This document shows positions 20,060 through 29,057 of a stretch of 64,000 bases of DNA, in pieces; the stretch's first letter is position 1, and the number at the start of each line of letters is the position of its first letter. The position numbers and the translations under genes are program-made. The stretch covers positions 806,001 to 870,000 of the forward strand of contig NZ_BFAY01000011.1 of NCBI RefSeq assembly GCF_003112675.1, written 5' to 3'. Origin of the DNA: Leptospira johnsonii (lineage in GTDB: Bacteria; Spirochaetota; Leptospiria; Leptospirales; Leptospiraceae). The notes below the pieces were generated by a model. That model ran no database searches. It saw only the letters and a list, made by a program, of their open reading frames with translations, and was not told where the DNA came from.

Positions 20060-20323
20060 TTAGATGTTGCTCTCTCCTTCGCTGGAACCGCCAGTTGGGA
20101 ACAGGCTTGGTGTAGGCGTAGGTTCTGGGGTCGCAACTGGAGCAGCTGGACGAGGCGCCGGTTTCGGAGCAGTTTTTTTCTTAACTACTTTCTTTTTAGG
20201 CGCAGCTTTCTTCTTAACTGCTTTCTTCTTAGTGGCTTTAACGACCTTTTTTTTCGCTACTTTCTTCTTTGCCGCTTTCTTCTTAGGTGCGGCTTTTTTC
20301 TTTGCTTTCTTCTTAGCTACCAT
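20060..20323 (-). CDS. Lysine-rich histone H1-like protein
   Basis: An 87-aa protein from the ATG at 20323, which is preceded by AAGGAG at ideal spacing; the longer frame to 20380 lacks this. Residues 1-53 consist of alternating K and A/V blocks (AKKKAAPKKKAAKKKVAKKK type), followed by a proline-rich tail (APKPAPRPAAPVATPEPTPT) and an acidic end. Such lysine/alanine tails resemble bacterial histone H1-like proteins and would bind DNA or RNA without a folded core. The low-complexity composition means homology searches will be uninformative. Confidence 0.7.
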   Translation of the reverse strand: MVAKKKAKKKAAPKKKAAKKKVAKKKVVKATKKKAVKKKAAPKKKVVKKKTAPKPAPRPAAPVATPEPTPTPSLFPTGGSSEGESNI

Positions 20324-20471
20324 GGTAGATACTCCTTGTATCTGGGGAATCTTTCCGTTATTCCTAGAGTAAATTTCCACTCGTAAGACTTAGAGGTAAA
20401 AGAGTAAAACCTTTTTTCATTTTCTTTCGTTAAAGCAATCTAAAACAATTCATAATGTTTCGTTTCTATCT

Positions 20472-22571
20472 CTAAGTTGCGCTGACTGAGTATCCTAGAT
20501 CGGTAAAACTCTCTTCAGGAGAACGTAGTCGATGGCTGATCAAGAAGGCTTTGACTAAACCTTTTCCTTTCACGTTGATCTCTCCCCTTTCTGTTAACGC
20601 AAAATCGGATCGAATTAGTTCTGCGGTGGACTCAGTGACCTGAATTTCTCCCGGAACACCATGAGATTCCATACGACTGGCAAGATTTACAGCATCTCCC
20701 CAGATATCGTAGATGAATTTTTTCGTTCCGATGACTCCTGCAACTACCGGACCTGTATTAATCCCTATCCTCATACGCAGTTTAGTACCCATTTTTTTGA
20801 GTTTGAATTTGGAAAGGAGCTCCTTCATGTCCCAAGCCATATGAGCCACAAGCAAAGGATGTGCCTCATTCGGTAATGGAAGGCCACCTACCGCCATGTA
20901 CGCGTCTCCGATGGTCTTAATCTTCTCCAAACCGTATTTTTCTGCCAGAATATCAAAGTGAGAGAAGACTTCGTTTAAGAGACGTACTACGGACTCAGGC
21001 CTCATCACCGCGGAAAGTTTAGTGAAACCCACAATATCTGCAAAAAGTATAGAAACATTCGGATAACTGTCCGCGATGAGCCCGGCATTTGACTTCAGTT
21101 CCTGCGCAATAGAATGTGGAAGAACGTTCAGAAGTAATTTTTCAGCCTTATCCTGCTCTATACGGACCTTTTCATAAGCGTCTGCGATCTCGACCCTTGC
21201 TTTTTCATTGTCTGCAAGTGTAGAACGTACCGCTCCGAGAACTAAATTGTAACGTTCTGCAATCTGACCGACTTCGGTAAACGGCTCTACCGGAACATCC
21301 ACTGCTAGGTCCCCAGTCTTTCTCTGGTAATCCATAGCTAAGAATAGATCTATCAGCTCCGTAGTTGCCTTATGCTCGGAGATATTCAGGCCCATTCTTT
21401 CTTCGTCCCCGTCTACGCGGAGAGGGAAAAATTTATTAATCAGGTAGAAGATCAGTAGAGAAAGTCCGAACGCAAATCCACCCACCGAAAATATCCCCAA
21501 TAACTGGGTAAGAAGAAGAGAGGACCTAGTAACATTATTTCCGATCAAGTTCAGATCAGCGAAAATTCCTACTGCGATTGTTCCCCAAATTCCTCCGATC
21601 AAGTGAACTGGGATGGCTCCTACTGCATCATCTATCTTCAGTTTTTCTAAAAGTTTTTCCGCAGGAAGAACGAATAAGCCCGCGATACTACCGATAATCG
21701 CAGACTGAATTGGAGTAAAACAATCCGCTCCTGCAGTAATGGCAACTAGTCCAGCCAAAGATCCGTTCAGTGGCGCTGTCGGTTCCGGGAATCCCTTGAT
21801 CAACCATGCAGCCAACATCGCTACCATGAGAGAAAATCCGGAAGAAATGATCGTGTTCAGTATAATGCCTGGAACTTTTTCATTAAAACCTAAAGTGCTT
21901 CCCCCATTGAATCCCATCCATCCGAACCAAAGAAGAATTCCACCTAACATCGCCATAGGAAGATTACTTCCTGTCACGGCCTTGGGTGGTTCGTTCTCTG
22001 GGAATCTTCCGATCCTTGCTCCAACAATAAGAAGAAGTGAAAGCGATACCCAACCACCCACACTATGAACTAAAGTGGAACCGGCAAAGTCATGAAATCC
22101 CCTCGCTGCCAACCAACCATGATTTTCATCCGTCAGACTTCCTCCCCAACACCAGTGACCAGCGATCGGATAGATCACACCTGAGATCAAAGCTGTGGCG
22201 AATAAATAAGAATGGAATTTTAATCTTTCTGCAACTGCTCCAGAGACTATAGTCGCAGAAGTTCCGCAGAACACTAGCTGAAATAAGAAGAAGGTCGGAG
22301 GCCAAGCCTTTCCGACCGGAAACGCAGGAGCAAATAATGAAGTTCCTATAAGCCCGTTCCATGTGACTCCAAACATGAGTCCGAATCCGAATGTATAAAA
22401 GAGAAGAGTGGCCACTCCGAAGTCCGCCACATTCTTGATAGCGACATTAATAGAGTTCTTAGCTCTAGTAAGTCCGGATTCTAATACAAGGAAACCACCT
22501 TGCATGATTAGCACCAGTCCGGAACATACTAAGACCCAAAGTATGTCCAATAAGCTCTTTTCTGAACTCAT
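20472..22571 (-). CDS. Ammonium transporter fused to class III adenylate cyclase
   Basis: A 699-aa fusion. Residues about 1-395 are a complete Amt/MEP channel with eleven helices and the twin-histidine pore (STLVHSVGG; IPVHLIGGIWGT). Residues about 410-500 hold a HAMP-like linker and a coiled coil with the cyclase signature helix AEKLLLNVLPHSIAQELK. Residues about 505-680 are a class III cyclase: metal-binding FADIVGFTKLS, KTIGDAYMAVGG with the purine-selecting Lys, and YDIWGDAVNLASRME with the Asp, Asn and Arg expected for ATP. The cyclase would make cAMP on the cytoplasmic side. The fusion directly links ammonium transport or sensing to cAMP. No glnK gene is adjacent. Confidence 0.93.
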   Translation of the reverse strand: MSSEKSLLDILWVLVCSGLVLIMQGGFLVLESGLTRAKNSINVAIKNVADFGVATLLFYTFGFGLMFGVTWNGLIGTSLFAPAFPVGKAWPPTFFLFQLVFCGTSATIVSGAVAERLKFHSYLFATALISGVIYPIAGHWCWGGSLTDENHGWLAARGFHDFAGSTLVHSVGGWVSLSLLLIVGARIGRFPENEPPKAVTGSNLPMAMLGGILLWFGWMGFNGGSTLGFNEKVPGIILNTIISSGFSLMVAMLAAWLIKGFPEPTAPLNGSLAGLVAITAGADCFTPIQSAIIGSIAGLFVLPAEKLLEKLKIDDAVGAIPVHLIGGIWGTIAVGIFADLNLIGNNVTRSSLLLTQLLGIFSVGGFAFGLSLLIFYLINKFFPLRVDGDEERMGLNISEHKATTELIDLFLAMDYQRKTGDLAVDVPVEPFTEVGQIAERYNLVLGAVRSTLADNEKARVEIADAYEKVRIEQDKAEKLLLNVLPHSIAQELKSNAGLIADSYPNVSILFADIVGFTKLSAVMRPESVVRLLNEVFSHFDILAEKYGLEKIKTIGDAYMAVGGLPLPNEAHPLLVAHMAWDMKELLSKFKLKKMGTKLRMRIGINTGPVVAGVIGTKKFIYDIWGDAVNLASRMESHGVPGEIQVTESTAELIRSDFALTERGEINVKGKGLVKAFLISHRLRSPEESFTDLGYSVSAT

Positions 22572-22658
22572 AGAAAAGGTTCCCCCGAATGGATTCTCAC
22601 AAAATGTTCGCTTATTAATCTAAATTATCGGAATCATTTTAATCTAATCTAACAAGAC

Positions 22659-22672
22659 GCAAGCGGGAAACC
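22659..22672 (-). promoter_or_regulatory. Weak sigma-54-like motif upstream of the amt-cyclase gene
   Basis: On the minus strand GGTTTCCCGCTTGC has GG and GC with exactly 10 bp between them and a full TTGC at -12, but the CAC after the GG is replaced by TTT. It lies about 88 bp before the ATG. It is suggestive only because Amt genes are common RpoN targets. Confidence 0.25.
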
Positions 22673-22832
22673 TCATAATAATGTAACAATGAAGGGCGAT
22701 AAATGCCCCGAAAGCAATCCCCCACTTGAGTGAGTTCCTACCCTGAAAAGGACCATGGCACCTTCTCCAAATCCCAAAACTTCTTAGGATTTGGGAGAAA
22801 ATTCGATTTTTTTGAAGAACAGTGTTTATTTC

Positions 22833-22849
22833 GAACGTAACGACCGTTC
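22833..22849. promoter_or_regulatory. Inverted-repeat element before the 3-hydroxyacyl-CoA dehydrogenase gene
   Basis: GAACG at 22833-22837 is followed by AACG-AC-CGTT at 22839-22848 (palindrome, extending to CGTTC at 22849). This is the reverse complement of the AACGGTCGTT core found before the FabD-like gene at 40262. It sits about 125 bp before the dehydrogenase start. Confidence 0.45.
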
Positions 22850-22971
22850 TACAAAGTCTTATAGATAACGGCTAAAGCAGGGGCTTCGAAGGAGAAAAAA
22901 GCCTTTCCCTCTAAAAAGCCTGTTTTAAACAAGGATTAACTCTACAAAAACCGAGATGTTGGTATAATTCC

Positions 22972-24282
22972 ATGAGGGAAATCAAAACCGTAACCGTTCT
23001 TGGCGCAAATGGGACAATGGGCGCCGGATCCGCAGCTATCGTGGCTGCATTTGGTAAGGCAAAAGTCCATATGTTAGCCCGTGACGTTAACAAAGCCAAA
23101 GAAGGGATCGAAAAAGCTATTTCTTCCATCAAAACGGACACTATCCGTCCTAGATTAATTCCAGGCTCTTATGACCAAGACCTGGAAAAAGCTGTCTCCG
23201 AATCCGATTGGGTTTTCGAGCTTGTTGCAGAAAGTTATGAAGTAAAAGAACCGATCAACAAAAGGATCGCTAAGGCTCGTAAACCGGGCACGATCGTATC
23301 CACTGTTTCTTCCGGTCTTTCTATCGCTCGTCTAGCGGATGCTTTCGACGAAGACGGTAAAAAACATTATTACGGAACTCACTTCTTCAACCCTCCGTAT
23401 AAAATGATCCTTTGCGAATTGGTAACTCACGCAGGAAACGATAAAAAAGTTACTAAAAAACTGGGAGAGTACCTGGATAAAACTCTGGGACGCGCTGTAG
23501 TTTATACAAACGACACTCCGGCATTTGCAGGTAACAGGATCGGATTCCAGCTCATCAACGAAGCCGCTATCAAAGCGGAAGAATATTCCGACAAAGGTGG
23601 TATCGCACTGATCGACGCGATCATGAGCGGATACACCGGAAGAGCAATGGCTCCTCTGGATACTGCTGACTTCGTTGGTTTGGATGTTCATAAGGCGATC
23701 GTAGACAACCTCTATGAGATGACTAAAGACGCTGCACATTCTACCTTCAAACTTCCTGGTTATTTCCAAAAGTTGATCGATAAAGGTGACTTAGGAAGAA
23801 AGTCCGGACAAGGTCTTTATAAGATGACCAAAACTCCTGACGGTAAAAAGGAAAAATTGTATTACGATATCAAAGGTGATCTGTATATTCCGGTCCCTAA
23901 ATTCGATATTCCTTTTATCAAAGAAGCAAACCGCAGGATCGGCGAGGCTGATTATATCGGCGCAATGAATATAGTAAAAGAAGCGAAAGGTCTGGAAGCA
24001 GATATCGCTCGTTACTTTATCGCTCGTTACGTAAGCTACTCTCTCTCTCTCGTGGGAGAAGTTGTGGAAAGCAAAGAAATGACCGACCTTGCAATGGGAA
24101 CCGGATTTAACTGGGCGCCTGCATCTGCATTCGTAGACTTCTTAGGCGGACCTAAGGAAGCAATCAGTCTAATCACTAAGGCGAAACTTCCTGTTCCGGA
24201 AGTATTGGCAAAAGCAAAAGCGGGAAAACCTTTCTATCAACTGAAAGACGTTTTAGATGCTCGTTCTCTTTTTAAAGGATAA
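22972..24282 (+). CDS. 3-hydroxyacyl-CoA dehydrogenase
   Basis: A 436-aa protein. The N-terminal Rossmann fold has [20 protein letters not shown] (NAD binding, GxxGxMG), followed by [15 protein letters not shown] with the catalytic His, and [14 protein letters not shown] with the conserved Asn. The remaining about 150 residues hold a second C-terminal dehydrogenase-type domain. It oxidises 3-hydroxyacyl-CoA in beta-oxidation. No enoyl-CoA hydratase domain is fused, unlike FadB. It lies 18 bp upstream of the thiolase gene, so the two form an operon for the last two steps of the cycle. No good ribosome-binding site precedes the ATG. Confidence 0.92.
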   Translation: MREIKTVTVLGANGTMGAGSAAIVAAFGKAKVHMLARDVNKAKEGIEKAISSIKTDTIRPRLIPGSYDQDLEKAVSESDWVFELVAESYEVKEPINKRIAKARKPGTIVSTVSSGLSIARLADAFDEDGKKHYYGTHFFNPPYKMILCELVTHAGNDKKVTKKLGEYLDKTLGRAVVYTNDTPAFAGNRIGFQLINEAAIKAEEYSDKGGIALIDAIMSGYTGRAMAPLDTADFVGLDVHKAIVDNLYEMTKDAAHSTFKLPGYFQKLIDKGDLGRKSGQGLYKMTKTPDGKKEKLYYDIKGDLYIPVPKFDIPFIKEANRRIGEADYIGAMNIVKEAKGLEADIARYFIARYVSYSLSLVGEVVESKEMTDLAMGTGFNWAPASAFVDFLGGPKEAISLITKAKLPVPEVLAKAKAGKPFYQLKDVLDARSLFKG

Positions 24283-24300
24283 TAAGGGAGGAAAGATTAC

Positions 24301-25566
24301 ATGAAAGATGCAGTTTACGTACTCGGCGGAGAGCAAACAGACTTCCAACGTAACTGGACTAAAGAAGGAAAAACCTTCATGTCCTTGTTCAGGGAAGCCG
24401 TTCAAGACGGACTAGAAAAAGTTGGTCTTACTCCTGATGAAATCAAAAAGTTAAACAAACAAAACCGTATTGGAGTTTTCGTAGGGAACTTTGATGGGGA
24501 ACAATATGCAGTCCAAGGACATTTGGGTGCTTTCTTAACTGAAGTAGATCCTTGTTTCTTCGGGGTTCCAGGCGCTCGTTATGAAGCTGCTTGTGCTTCC
24601 GGTTCTGTTGCTATAGACGCTGCTCAAACCAAACTCCGCTCTAAAGACTACGACGTAGCGATCGTTGTAGGAATGGAGATCATGAAGACCGTTTCTTCTT
24701 CCGTAGGAGGAGACTTCTTAGGAACCGCAGCTTATTACGAAAAAGAAGCTAAGGGAGTTCAATTCCCATTCCCTAAACTTTTCGGAAAACTCGCAGACGT
24801 TCTTTTAGAGCGCTACAAGTTAGATGAAAAACGTTATATGGGAGCGCTTGCGGAAATTTCCAGAATCAATTACGCAAACGCAAAACGTAACCCTAAAGCT
24901 CAAACCCGTTCTTGGTTCATGAACAATGAACATGCAAACGCAAGGGGCGGAGAATTCAATATGGCAGTGGGTGGACGTCTTGCGATCACCGACTGTTCTC
25001 AAGTAACTGACGGTGCTGCGTTAGTGGTTCTTGCTAATAAGAATTACGCAGAAGAATTCGCTAAGAAAAAAGGAACTAAACTTTCCGCTTATCCTAAGAT
25101 CAAAGGATGGGGACACAGAGTTGCTCCGATCACTTTCGAAGCGAAAGTTGCCGAATCCAAAGGAGACAAATGGGTTCTTCCTTGGACTCGCCAAACCGTT
25201 AAAGATGCATTCGATCGTTCCGGTCTGAACACTAAGGACATAGACGTTTTCGAAACTCACGACTGTTTCACTTCTTCCGAGTATGCAGCGATCTCCGCAT
25301 TTGGGATCACTCAACCAGGTAAAGAACACGAAGCGATCGAAGACGGAGTGATCGACTTCCACGGTAAAAAACCGATCAACCCATCCGGTGGACTTATCGG
25401 AGCGGGACACCCTGTTGGAGCTTCCGGTGTGAGAATGATGTTAGACATCTACAAACAAGTTACCGGAACTGCAGGTGATTACCAAGTAGAAGGCGCTAAA
25501 AATGGACTGATGCTCAATATCGGGGGATCAGCAACCACCAATTACGTGTTCGTAGTCGGAAAATAA
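24301..25566 (+). CDS. SCP2-type thiolase (acetyl-CoA acetyltransferase family)
   Basis: A 421-aa thiolase. The nucleophile is Cys98 in [13 protein letters not shown], and the His of [11 protein letters not shown] is at about 369. In place of the usual C-terminal CxG motif it has [10 protein letters not shown]; the second catalytic Cys is supplied by HDCF (Cys322), as in SCP2/SCPx thiolases. These cleave or condense 3-ketoacyl-CoAs, sometimes branched ones. A strong ribosome-binding site (GGGAGGAAAG) precedes the ATG. It forms an operon with the hydroxyacyl-CoA dehydrogenase and ends at a clear terminator (25590-25614). Confidence 0.92.
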   Translation: MKDAVYVLGGEQTDFQRNWTKEGKTFMSLFREAVQDGLEKVGLTPDEIKKLNKQNRIGVFVGNFDGEQYAVQGHLGAFLTEVDPCFFGVPGARYEAACASGSVAIDAAQTKLRSKDYDVAIVVGMEIMKTVSSSVGGDFLGTAAYYEKEAKGVQFPFPKLFGKLADVLLERYKLDEKRYMGALAEISRINYANAKRNPKAQTRSWFMNNEHANARGGEFNMAVGGRLAITDCSQVTDGAALVVLANKNYAEEFAKKKGTKLSAYPKIKGWGHRVAPITFEAKVAESKGDKWVLPWTRQTVKDAFDRSGLNTKDIDVFETHDCFTSSEYAAISAFGITQPGKEHEAIEDGVIDFHGKKPINPSGGLIGAGHPVGASGVRMMLDIYKQVTGTAGDYQVEGAKNGLMLNIGGSATTNYVFVVGK

Positions 25567-25589
25567 ATTCTTTCTACAAAAAAGAATGG

Positions 25590-25614
25590 AAAAGCCCGGT
25601 ATTCCCGGGCTTTT
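25590..25614 (+). terminator. Terminator of the dehydrogenase-thiolase operon
   Basis: AAAAGCCCGG (25590-25599) pairs with CCGGGCTTTT (25605-25614): 10 bp with a 5-nt loop, T-run included, 23 bp after the thiolase stop. It ends 7 bp before the ATG of the next gene. Confidence 0.9.
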
Positions 25615-25621
25615 CGTTTAT

Positions 25622-26056
25622 ATGGGTTTACGCACAGCAAAAGATTGGAATCAATTTTTACTCAGGTTCTTCGTAGCTCTAGGCTTTTGGGAAGTAGCTT
25701 CTGTCTCTCTTCGAACTCTTTTATTCTCCACTTTCTATTTTGATCCGAACTTAAAGAACTTCTTCGTTCCAATGTCCCAAGTCTTTTGGATTGGACCAAT
25801 CGTTGCGGATATCTTAGAAGTATTCTTCATTGGAATATTAACATCTCTTGTTAGACCTGCATTGCCTTACGGACTTTTGGGCGGATTAATCGTTGGGATT
25901 TGTTTTTCCGTCGCTGCTTTCGTAGCTCCCGCATTAGCAATCTCTCAATTTACAGGGGCTTTTCCTGTAAAACTGGTTTGGCTTTGGGTATTCTATCAAT
26001 CCGTTCTAAGTATATTATCTTGTTTCGTTTTTACCTTCTCTAGCGAAGAAGATTAA
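25622..26056 (+). CDS. Small four-helix membrane protein
   Basis: A 144-aa protein from the ATG at 25622. The upstream ATG at 25586 is rejected, as it would translate through the terminator stem. Four probable membrane helices are visible (LLRFFVALGFWEVASVSL; VFWIGPIVADILEVFFIGIL; GLLGGLIVGICFSVAAFVA; LVWLWVFYQSVLSILSCFV). No catalytic motif or recognised family. The start lies only 7 bp after the terminator stem and has no ribosome-binding site, so its own promoter is unclear; a leaderless transcript or low expression by read-through are both possible. Confidence 0.6.
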   Translation: MGLRTAKDWNQFLLRFFVALGFWEVASVSLRTLLFSTFYFDPNLKNFFVPMSQVFWIGPIVADILEVFFIGILTSLVRPALPYGLLGGLIVGICFSVAAFVAPALAISQFTGAFPVKLVWLWVFYQSVLSILSCFVFTFSSEED

Positions 26057-26174
26057 CTGATCCGAAATTCGTTTCAATTTTTTATAACTTCATTCCAAAT
26101 CCAAAAACCCTGGGAGTAAATCCGAACCAAGCAGGGTCCAATTTCCCAAAGGGAAATTCTCTTTTTGATTTAGT

Positions 26175-26687
26175 ATGAAAACGATCCTTTGGATTCTAAT
26201 CTCATTACTTTCTATTGGAAGTCTGACCGCAGGTCCGAAAGATCAAAACGAGATCCGGAACATTCCCCTCTATTCCTTGGATCTAGAAAGAAAAACATTA
26301 TACCAAGAACTGGGCCAAATCCCGGAAGATGATCTGATCATTTTAAATTTTACCAGTTCCGACTGCCCTCCTTGTAAGGAAGAAGTCCCGAATCTATTAG
26401 AATATTCTAAAAAATGGAATAGCTCCCATCCTAAAAGAAAGCTACATCTTTTGATCATTTTTGTGGGAGATAATCCCGGTTCGGTTTCCAAATTAGCGAA
26501 CGAACTCGGCATCAAAAAGCAAGCTTCCTTATATTTTGACAGCTTACAAACAAGTATGAGAATTTTAGAATTCCCTGGAACACCGACCACAATGGTAGTC
26601 CAAAATAAAAATGTCCTATTCAAAGAATACGGATACACCCAGGAAAACTGGTCCAAAATGATTTCCGTTCTGGAAAACAGGAGATAA
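26175..26687 (+). CDS. Thioredoxin-like (TlpA/ResA-type) exported protein
   Basis: A 170-aa protein with a signal peptide (ILWILISLLSIGSLTAG) and a thioredoxin fold. The active site is CPPC (Cys64, Cys67) in NFTSSDCPPCKEEVPNL, and the cis-Pro is in FPGTPTTMVV. TlpA-like proteins with a CPPC site act as periplasmic thiol-disulfide reductants, for instance in cytochrome or Cu-site maturation. It is followed after 4 bp by the ankyrin-repeat gene and probably co-transcribed with it. Confidence 0.85.
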   Translation: MKTILWILISLLSIGSLTAGPKDQNEIRNIPLYSLDLERKTLYQELGQIPEDDLIILNFTSSDCPPCKEEVPNLLEYSKKWNSSHPKRKLHLLIIFVGDNPGSVSKLANELGIKKQASLYFDSLQTSMRILEFPGTPTTMVVQNKNVLFKEYGYTQENWSKMISVLENRR

Positions 26688-26691
26688 TCCT

Positions 26692-29028
26692 TTGGGAAAT
26701 GAAGTAGTAAAGCCTTGGTCTCGCGATGTTGGAACTCCTAGAAAGACTTCTTTTCGTTTTGTAGGAATTCCAACAAAGGGCGTTATTTTAAGGGTCGCTT
26801 TCATAAAAATTGCTTCTATCATTTTAATTTTCCTTCTCTCAGGCTCAGAACTTTTTTCAAAAGAAAGCTCAGTCCAGAAGATCTATATACATAAACTCAA
26901 ATTAGAGAATGGGGTCCCAAAATACTTAGAAAGCAGATTTAGGAACGGGATCATCAATTCTATATTAAAAAACTTTGAAGGAAAATTCAATATAGCCGAC
27001 GATGAATCTTTAGCTGCACTTCTAAAACAAGTGGAACTAAACCAAAAGCTGAACTGTAGCGATGAGATCTGTATGAAACAGATCGCAGATGCAATCGACG
27101 CAGATGAATTGATCTCCGGCACGATCTTTCTTTCCAATAAAGGTTATAAGATCAATTTGAGATCTCAAAAAAGAGATTCGGTCGCGCTTACTTATACAAT
27201 TAAAACTTCTTTCGATCTGGAATTTCCGGAATACCAAATCGATTATTATTCTTCTGAAGCGGGGCGTAAACTGATCGATCCAAGATATGCGATCAATTTT
27301 GCAGCTGCCTTTCCGGGAGCCATTGAGAAGGTAGAGTTTCCTAGTTTTAAGGTGCAAGACGATAAAACTGGAGAGATCAATGTCCTAAATTTCAAAATAG
27401 AGGACCAGAGCGCAAAAAGTTTCATAGAAACGATCCGGCCTAAACTTTCCAAAGCAGACGACCTGGTTAAAGAAAAACTCTATGAGAGATCGATTCCAGA
27501 ATATGTGGAAACCTTAAACGCTTTAGAACAAAGACTTTCGGACAGATCCAAAACAGAAATGTCGAATTATCTGAAAAATATCAGAGGAAAAATATCAAAT
27601 TCATATTTTCTAATATATAAGGACAAGTTTTCAGAAATGGACTTATCCGCACAAAAAGGCGGAGAGATCTCCTTTTTGAAAAGATTGAGCGAAGAATATA
27701 AGGATCTCAAAAAAGAATACACGACCAAAACACCCTCTTCTTTCCGACTGTCCGAATTCGAAAAGGCATTGGATGATCGGATAGAAAAACTGAATTTCTT
27801 GATCTTCGGTCTCCAAGAAAAAGAAGGAGACAGGCTCTATGCAGATTTTGATTTTACCGGGGCCATCTTAAATTATAGATCTGTTCGAAACGAGCTTATC
27901 AAATTAAGATCCGGACCTGAATCTTCCGCATTAAAATCGAGAGTGGAAAGAAAGATCCTAACTTCGGAAACTACAGGAAGATCTTATCTACAAAGTAAAC
28001 TTTCAGGATTGTACCAGAGCTTGGAAAAATCGTTTCTTGCAGAAGCATTAGAGTCGGATCCGGATCGTAAGAAAAATTATATAGAGAAGATAGGAGAAGG
28101 TTTCAAACAGATCTTGGAAATTTTAGCCAGATCTGAATTTGTTTCAGAAGAACAGATCAAGTATTTTAATCATTTTAGGACTAAGGCTGCTCCTCAGGTT
28201 GGTAAAAACTTATTCGATCAGGAAACTGCAGATCTTCTTCTTCATGAAGGGATCGATAAAAAATCCAGAACTCAAGTGGACACCTGCGTCAAGTTAGGGG
28301 CCAATCCGAATTCTATCCATTCAGACTCTGGAAAAAACGCTGCTCAAAGATTAGCGGAAAGTGATACGATCCTGATCAGTCCTGACTCCTTAAAAATTTT
28401 GAGAAATTCCATCAAAACCGATACAAGTTTAGATTCGGATTTTTTTGAATCCGTTCGACAAAGAAAAATAGATGATATCAACCGATTCGTATTGAGAGGT
28501 TCCGATCCGAATACAAAAGATTATTTGGACAATACTCCTTTGCATAAGTCTGCAGGTTTCGGATATTATGAAGTTTCTTCCTTTCTTTTGCAGATCGGAG
28601 CCGAGTTAAATTCCAAAAATGGAGAAGGAGAAACGCCTCTGCATAGGGCGGTGCTTCACGGCTTCTATGAGTTATGCACCTTGTTTTTAAGATCCGGAGC
28701 GGATCCCAATGCAACTCGAAATGACGGGATGACTCCTTTACATTTAGCCGTTCAATTTCCGGAGATCACAAGGCTACTTTTGCAAAGAGGTTCTGACTTA
28801 AATCTAAAGAACGACGAAGGCTGGACACCTGTTCATAAGGCCGCTGAAAGTGGGCATCCTGAATCTTTGAAACTTTTGATCCAAGCAGGTGCAAGAGTAA
28901 ACGAAAAAGATAATATTGGTTGGACACCTATGGATTGGGCAGTACAAAAAAATCGGTATGAAAATCCGAATATAGTGAAGATCCTTAAAAAAGCAGGAGC
29001 AGAATGCCAGGTCAACTGCGTGGAGTAG
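26692..29028 (+). CDS. Ankyrin-repeat exported protein
   Basis: A 778-aa protein. The TTG at 26692 has AGGAG (26679-26683) 8 bp before it, inside the end of the previous gene, so this start is well supported. The first 36 residues precede a signal-like helix (IASIILIFLLSGSELFS) and come from an inverted repeat (26728-26774). Residues about 60-200 include a conserved-looking block with the motif NCSDEICMKQIADAIDADEL, which resembles the lipoprotein/TolB-N type repeat of FlgO-like proteins. A long helical middle follows. Residues about 600-775 hold five ankyrin repeats (TPLHKSAGFGYYEVSSFLLQ; TPLHRAVLHGFYELCTLFL; TPLHLAVQ; TPVHKAAESGHPESLKLLIQ; TPMDWAVQ). They probably mediate protein contacts at the envelope. 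Confidence 0.8.
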   Translation: MGNEVVKPWSRDVGTPRKTSFRFVGIPTKGVILRVAFIKIASIILIFLLSGSELFSKESSVQKIYIHKLKLENGVPKYLESRFRNGIINSILKNFEGKFNIADDESLAALLKQVELNQKLNCSDEICMKQIADAIDADELISGTIFLSNKGYKINLRSQKRDSVALTYTIKTSFDLEFPEYQIDYYSSEAGRKLIDPRYAINFAAAFPGAIEKVEFPSFKVQDDKTGEINVLNFKIEDQSAKSFIETIRPKLSKADDLVKEKLYERSIPEYVETLNALEQRLSDRSKTEMSNYLKNIRGKISNSYFLIYKDKFSEMDLSAQKGGEISFLKRLSEEYKDLKKEYTTKTPSSFRLSEFEKALDDRIEKLNFLIFGLQEKEGDRLYADFDFTGAILNYRSVRNELIKLRSGPESSALKSRVERKILTSETTGRSYLQSKLSGLYQSLEKSFLAEALESDPDRKKNYIEKIGEGFKQILEILARSEFVSEEQIKYFNHFRTKAAPQVGKNLFDQETADLLLHEGIDKKSRTQVDTCVKLGANPNSIHSDSGKNAAQRLAESDTILISPDSLKILRNSIKTDTSLDSDFFESVRQRKIDDINRFVLRGSDPNTKDYLDNTPLHKSAGFGYYEVSSFLLQIGAELNSKNGEGETPLHRAVLHGFYELCTLFLRSGADPNATRNDGMTPLHLAVQFPEITRLLLQRGSDLNLKNDEGWTPVHKAAESGHPESLKLLIQAGARVNEKDNIGWTPMDWAVQKNRYENPNIVKILKKAGAECQVNCVE
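26728..26774. repeat. Inverted repeat GTTGGAAYTCCTA inside the ankyrin gene start
   Basis: GTTGGAACTCCTA (26728-26740) and TAGGAATTCCAAC (26762-26774) are complementary at 12 of 13 positions around a 21-nt spacer. The right arm with one extra base (GTAGGAATTCCAAC) recurs exactly at 43186-43199 in an intergenic gap. It looks like a dispersed palindromic element. Confidence 0.55.
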
Positions 29029-29057
29029 CCCATCGCAGCTTGTCCTATATTATACTC

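Larger units (their letters stand above)
22572..22971. other. Divergent intergenic region between amt-cyclase and hydroxyacyl-CoA dehydrogenase genes
   Basis: 400 bp without a gene that I can support. It holds a degenerate sigma-54-like motif toward the transporter gene (22659-22672) and the inverted-repeat element at 22833-22849 toward the dehydrogenase gene. A TATAAT hexamer at 22963-22968 lies too close to the ATG at 22972 to be that gene's -10 box unless translation begins elsewhere. Confidence 0.45.

Noticed and set aside
22745..22770. TGGCAC at 22755 as a sigma-54 element
   Set aside because: No TTGC element at the required distance.
22963..22968. TATAAT as a -10 box of the hydroxyacyl-CoA dehydrogenase gene
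   Set aside because: It is 3 bp before the ATG, so transcription would begin after the start codon; no other start preserves the NAD-binding motif.
25586..25621. Upstream start for the four-helix membrane protein
   Set aside because: It lies within the terminator stem of the thiolase operon and adds residues encoded by the hairpin.
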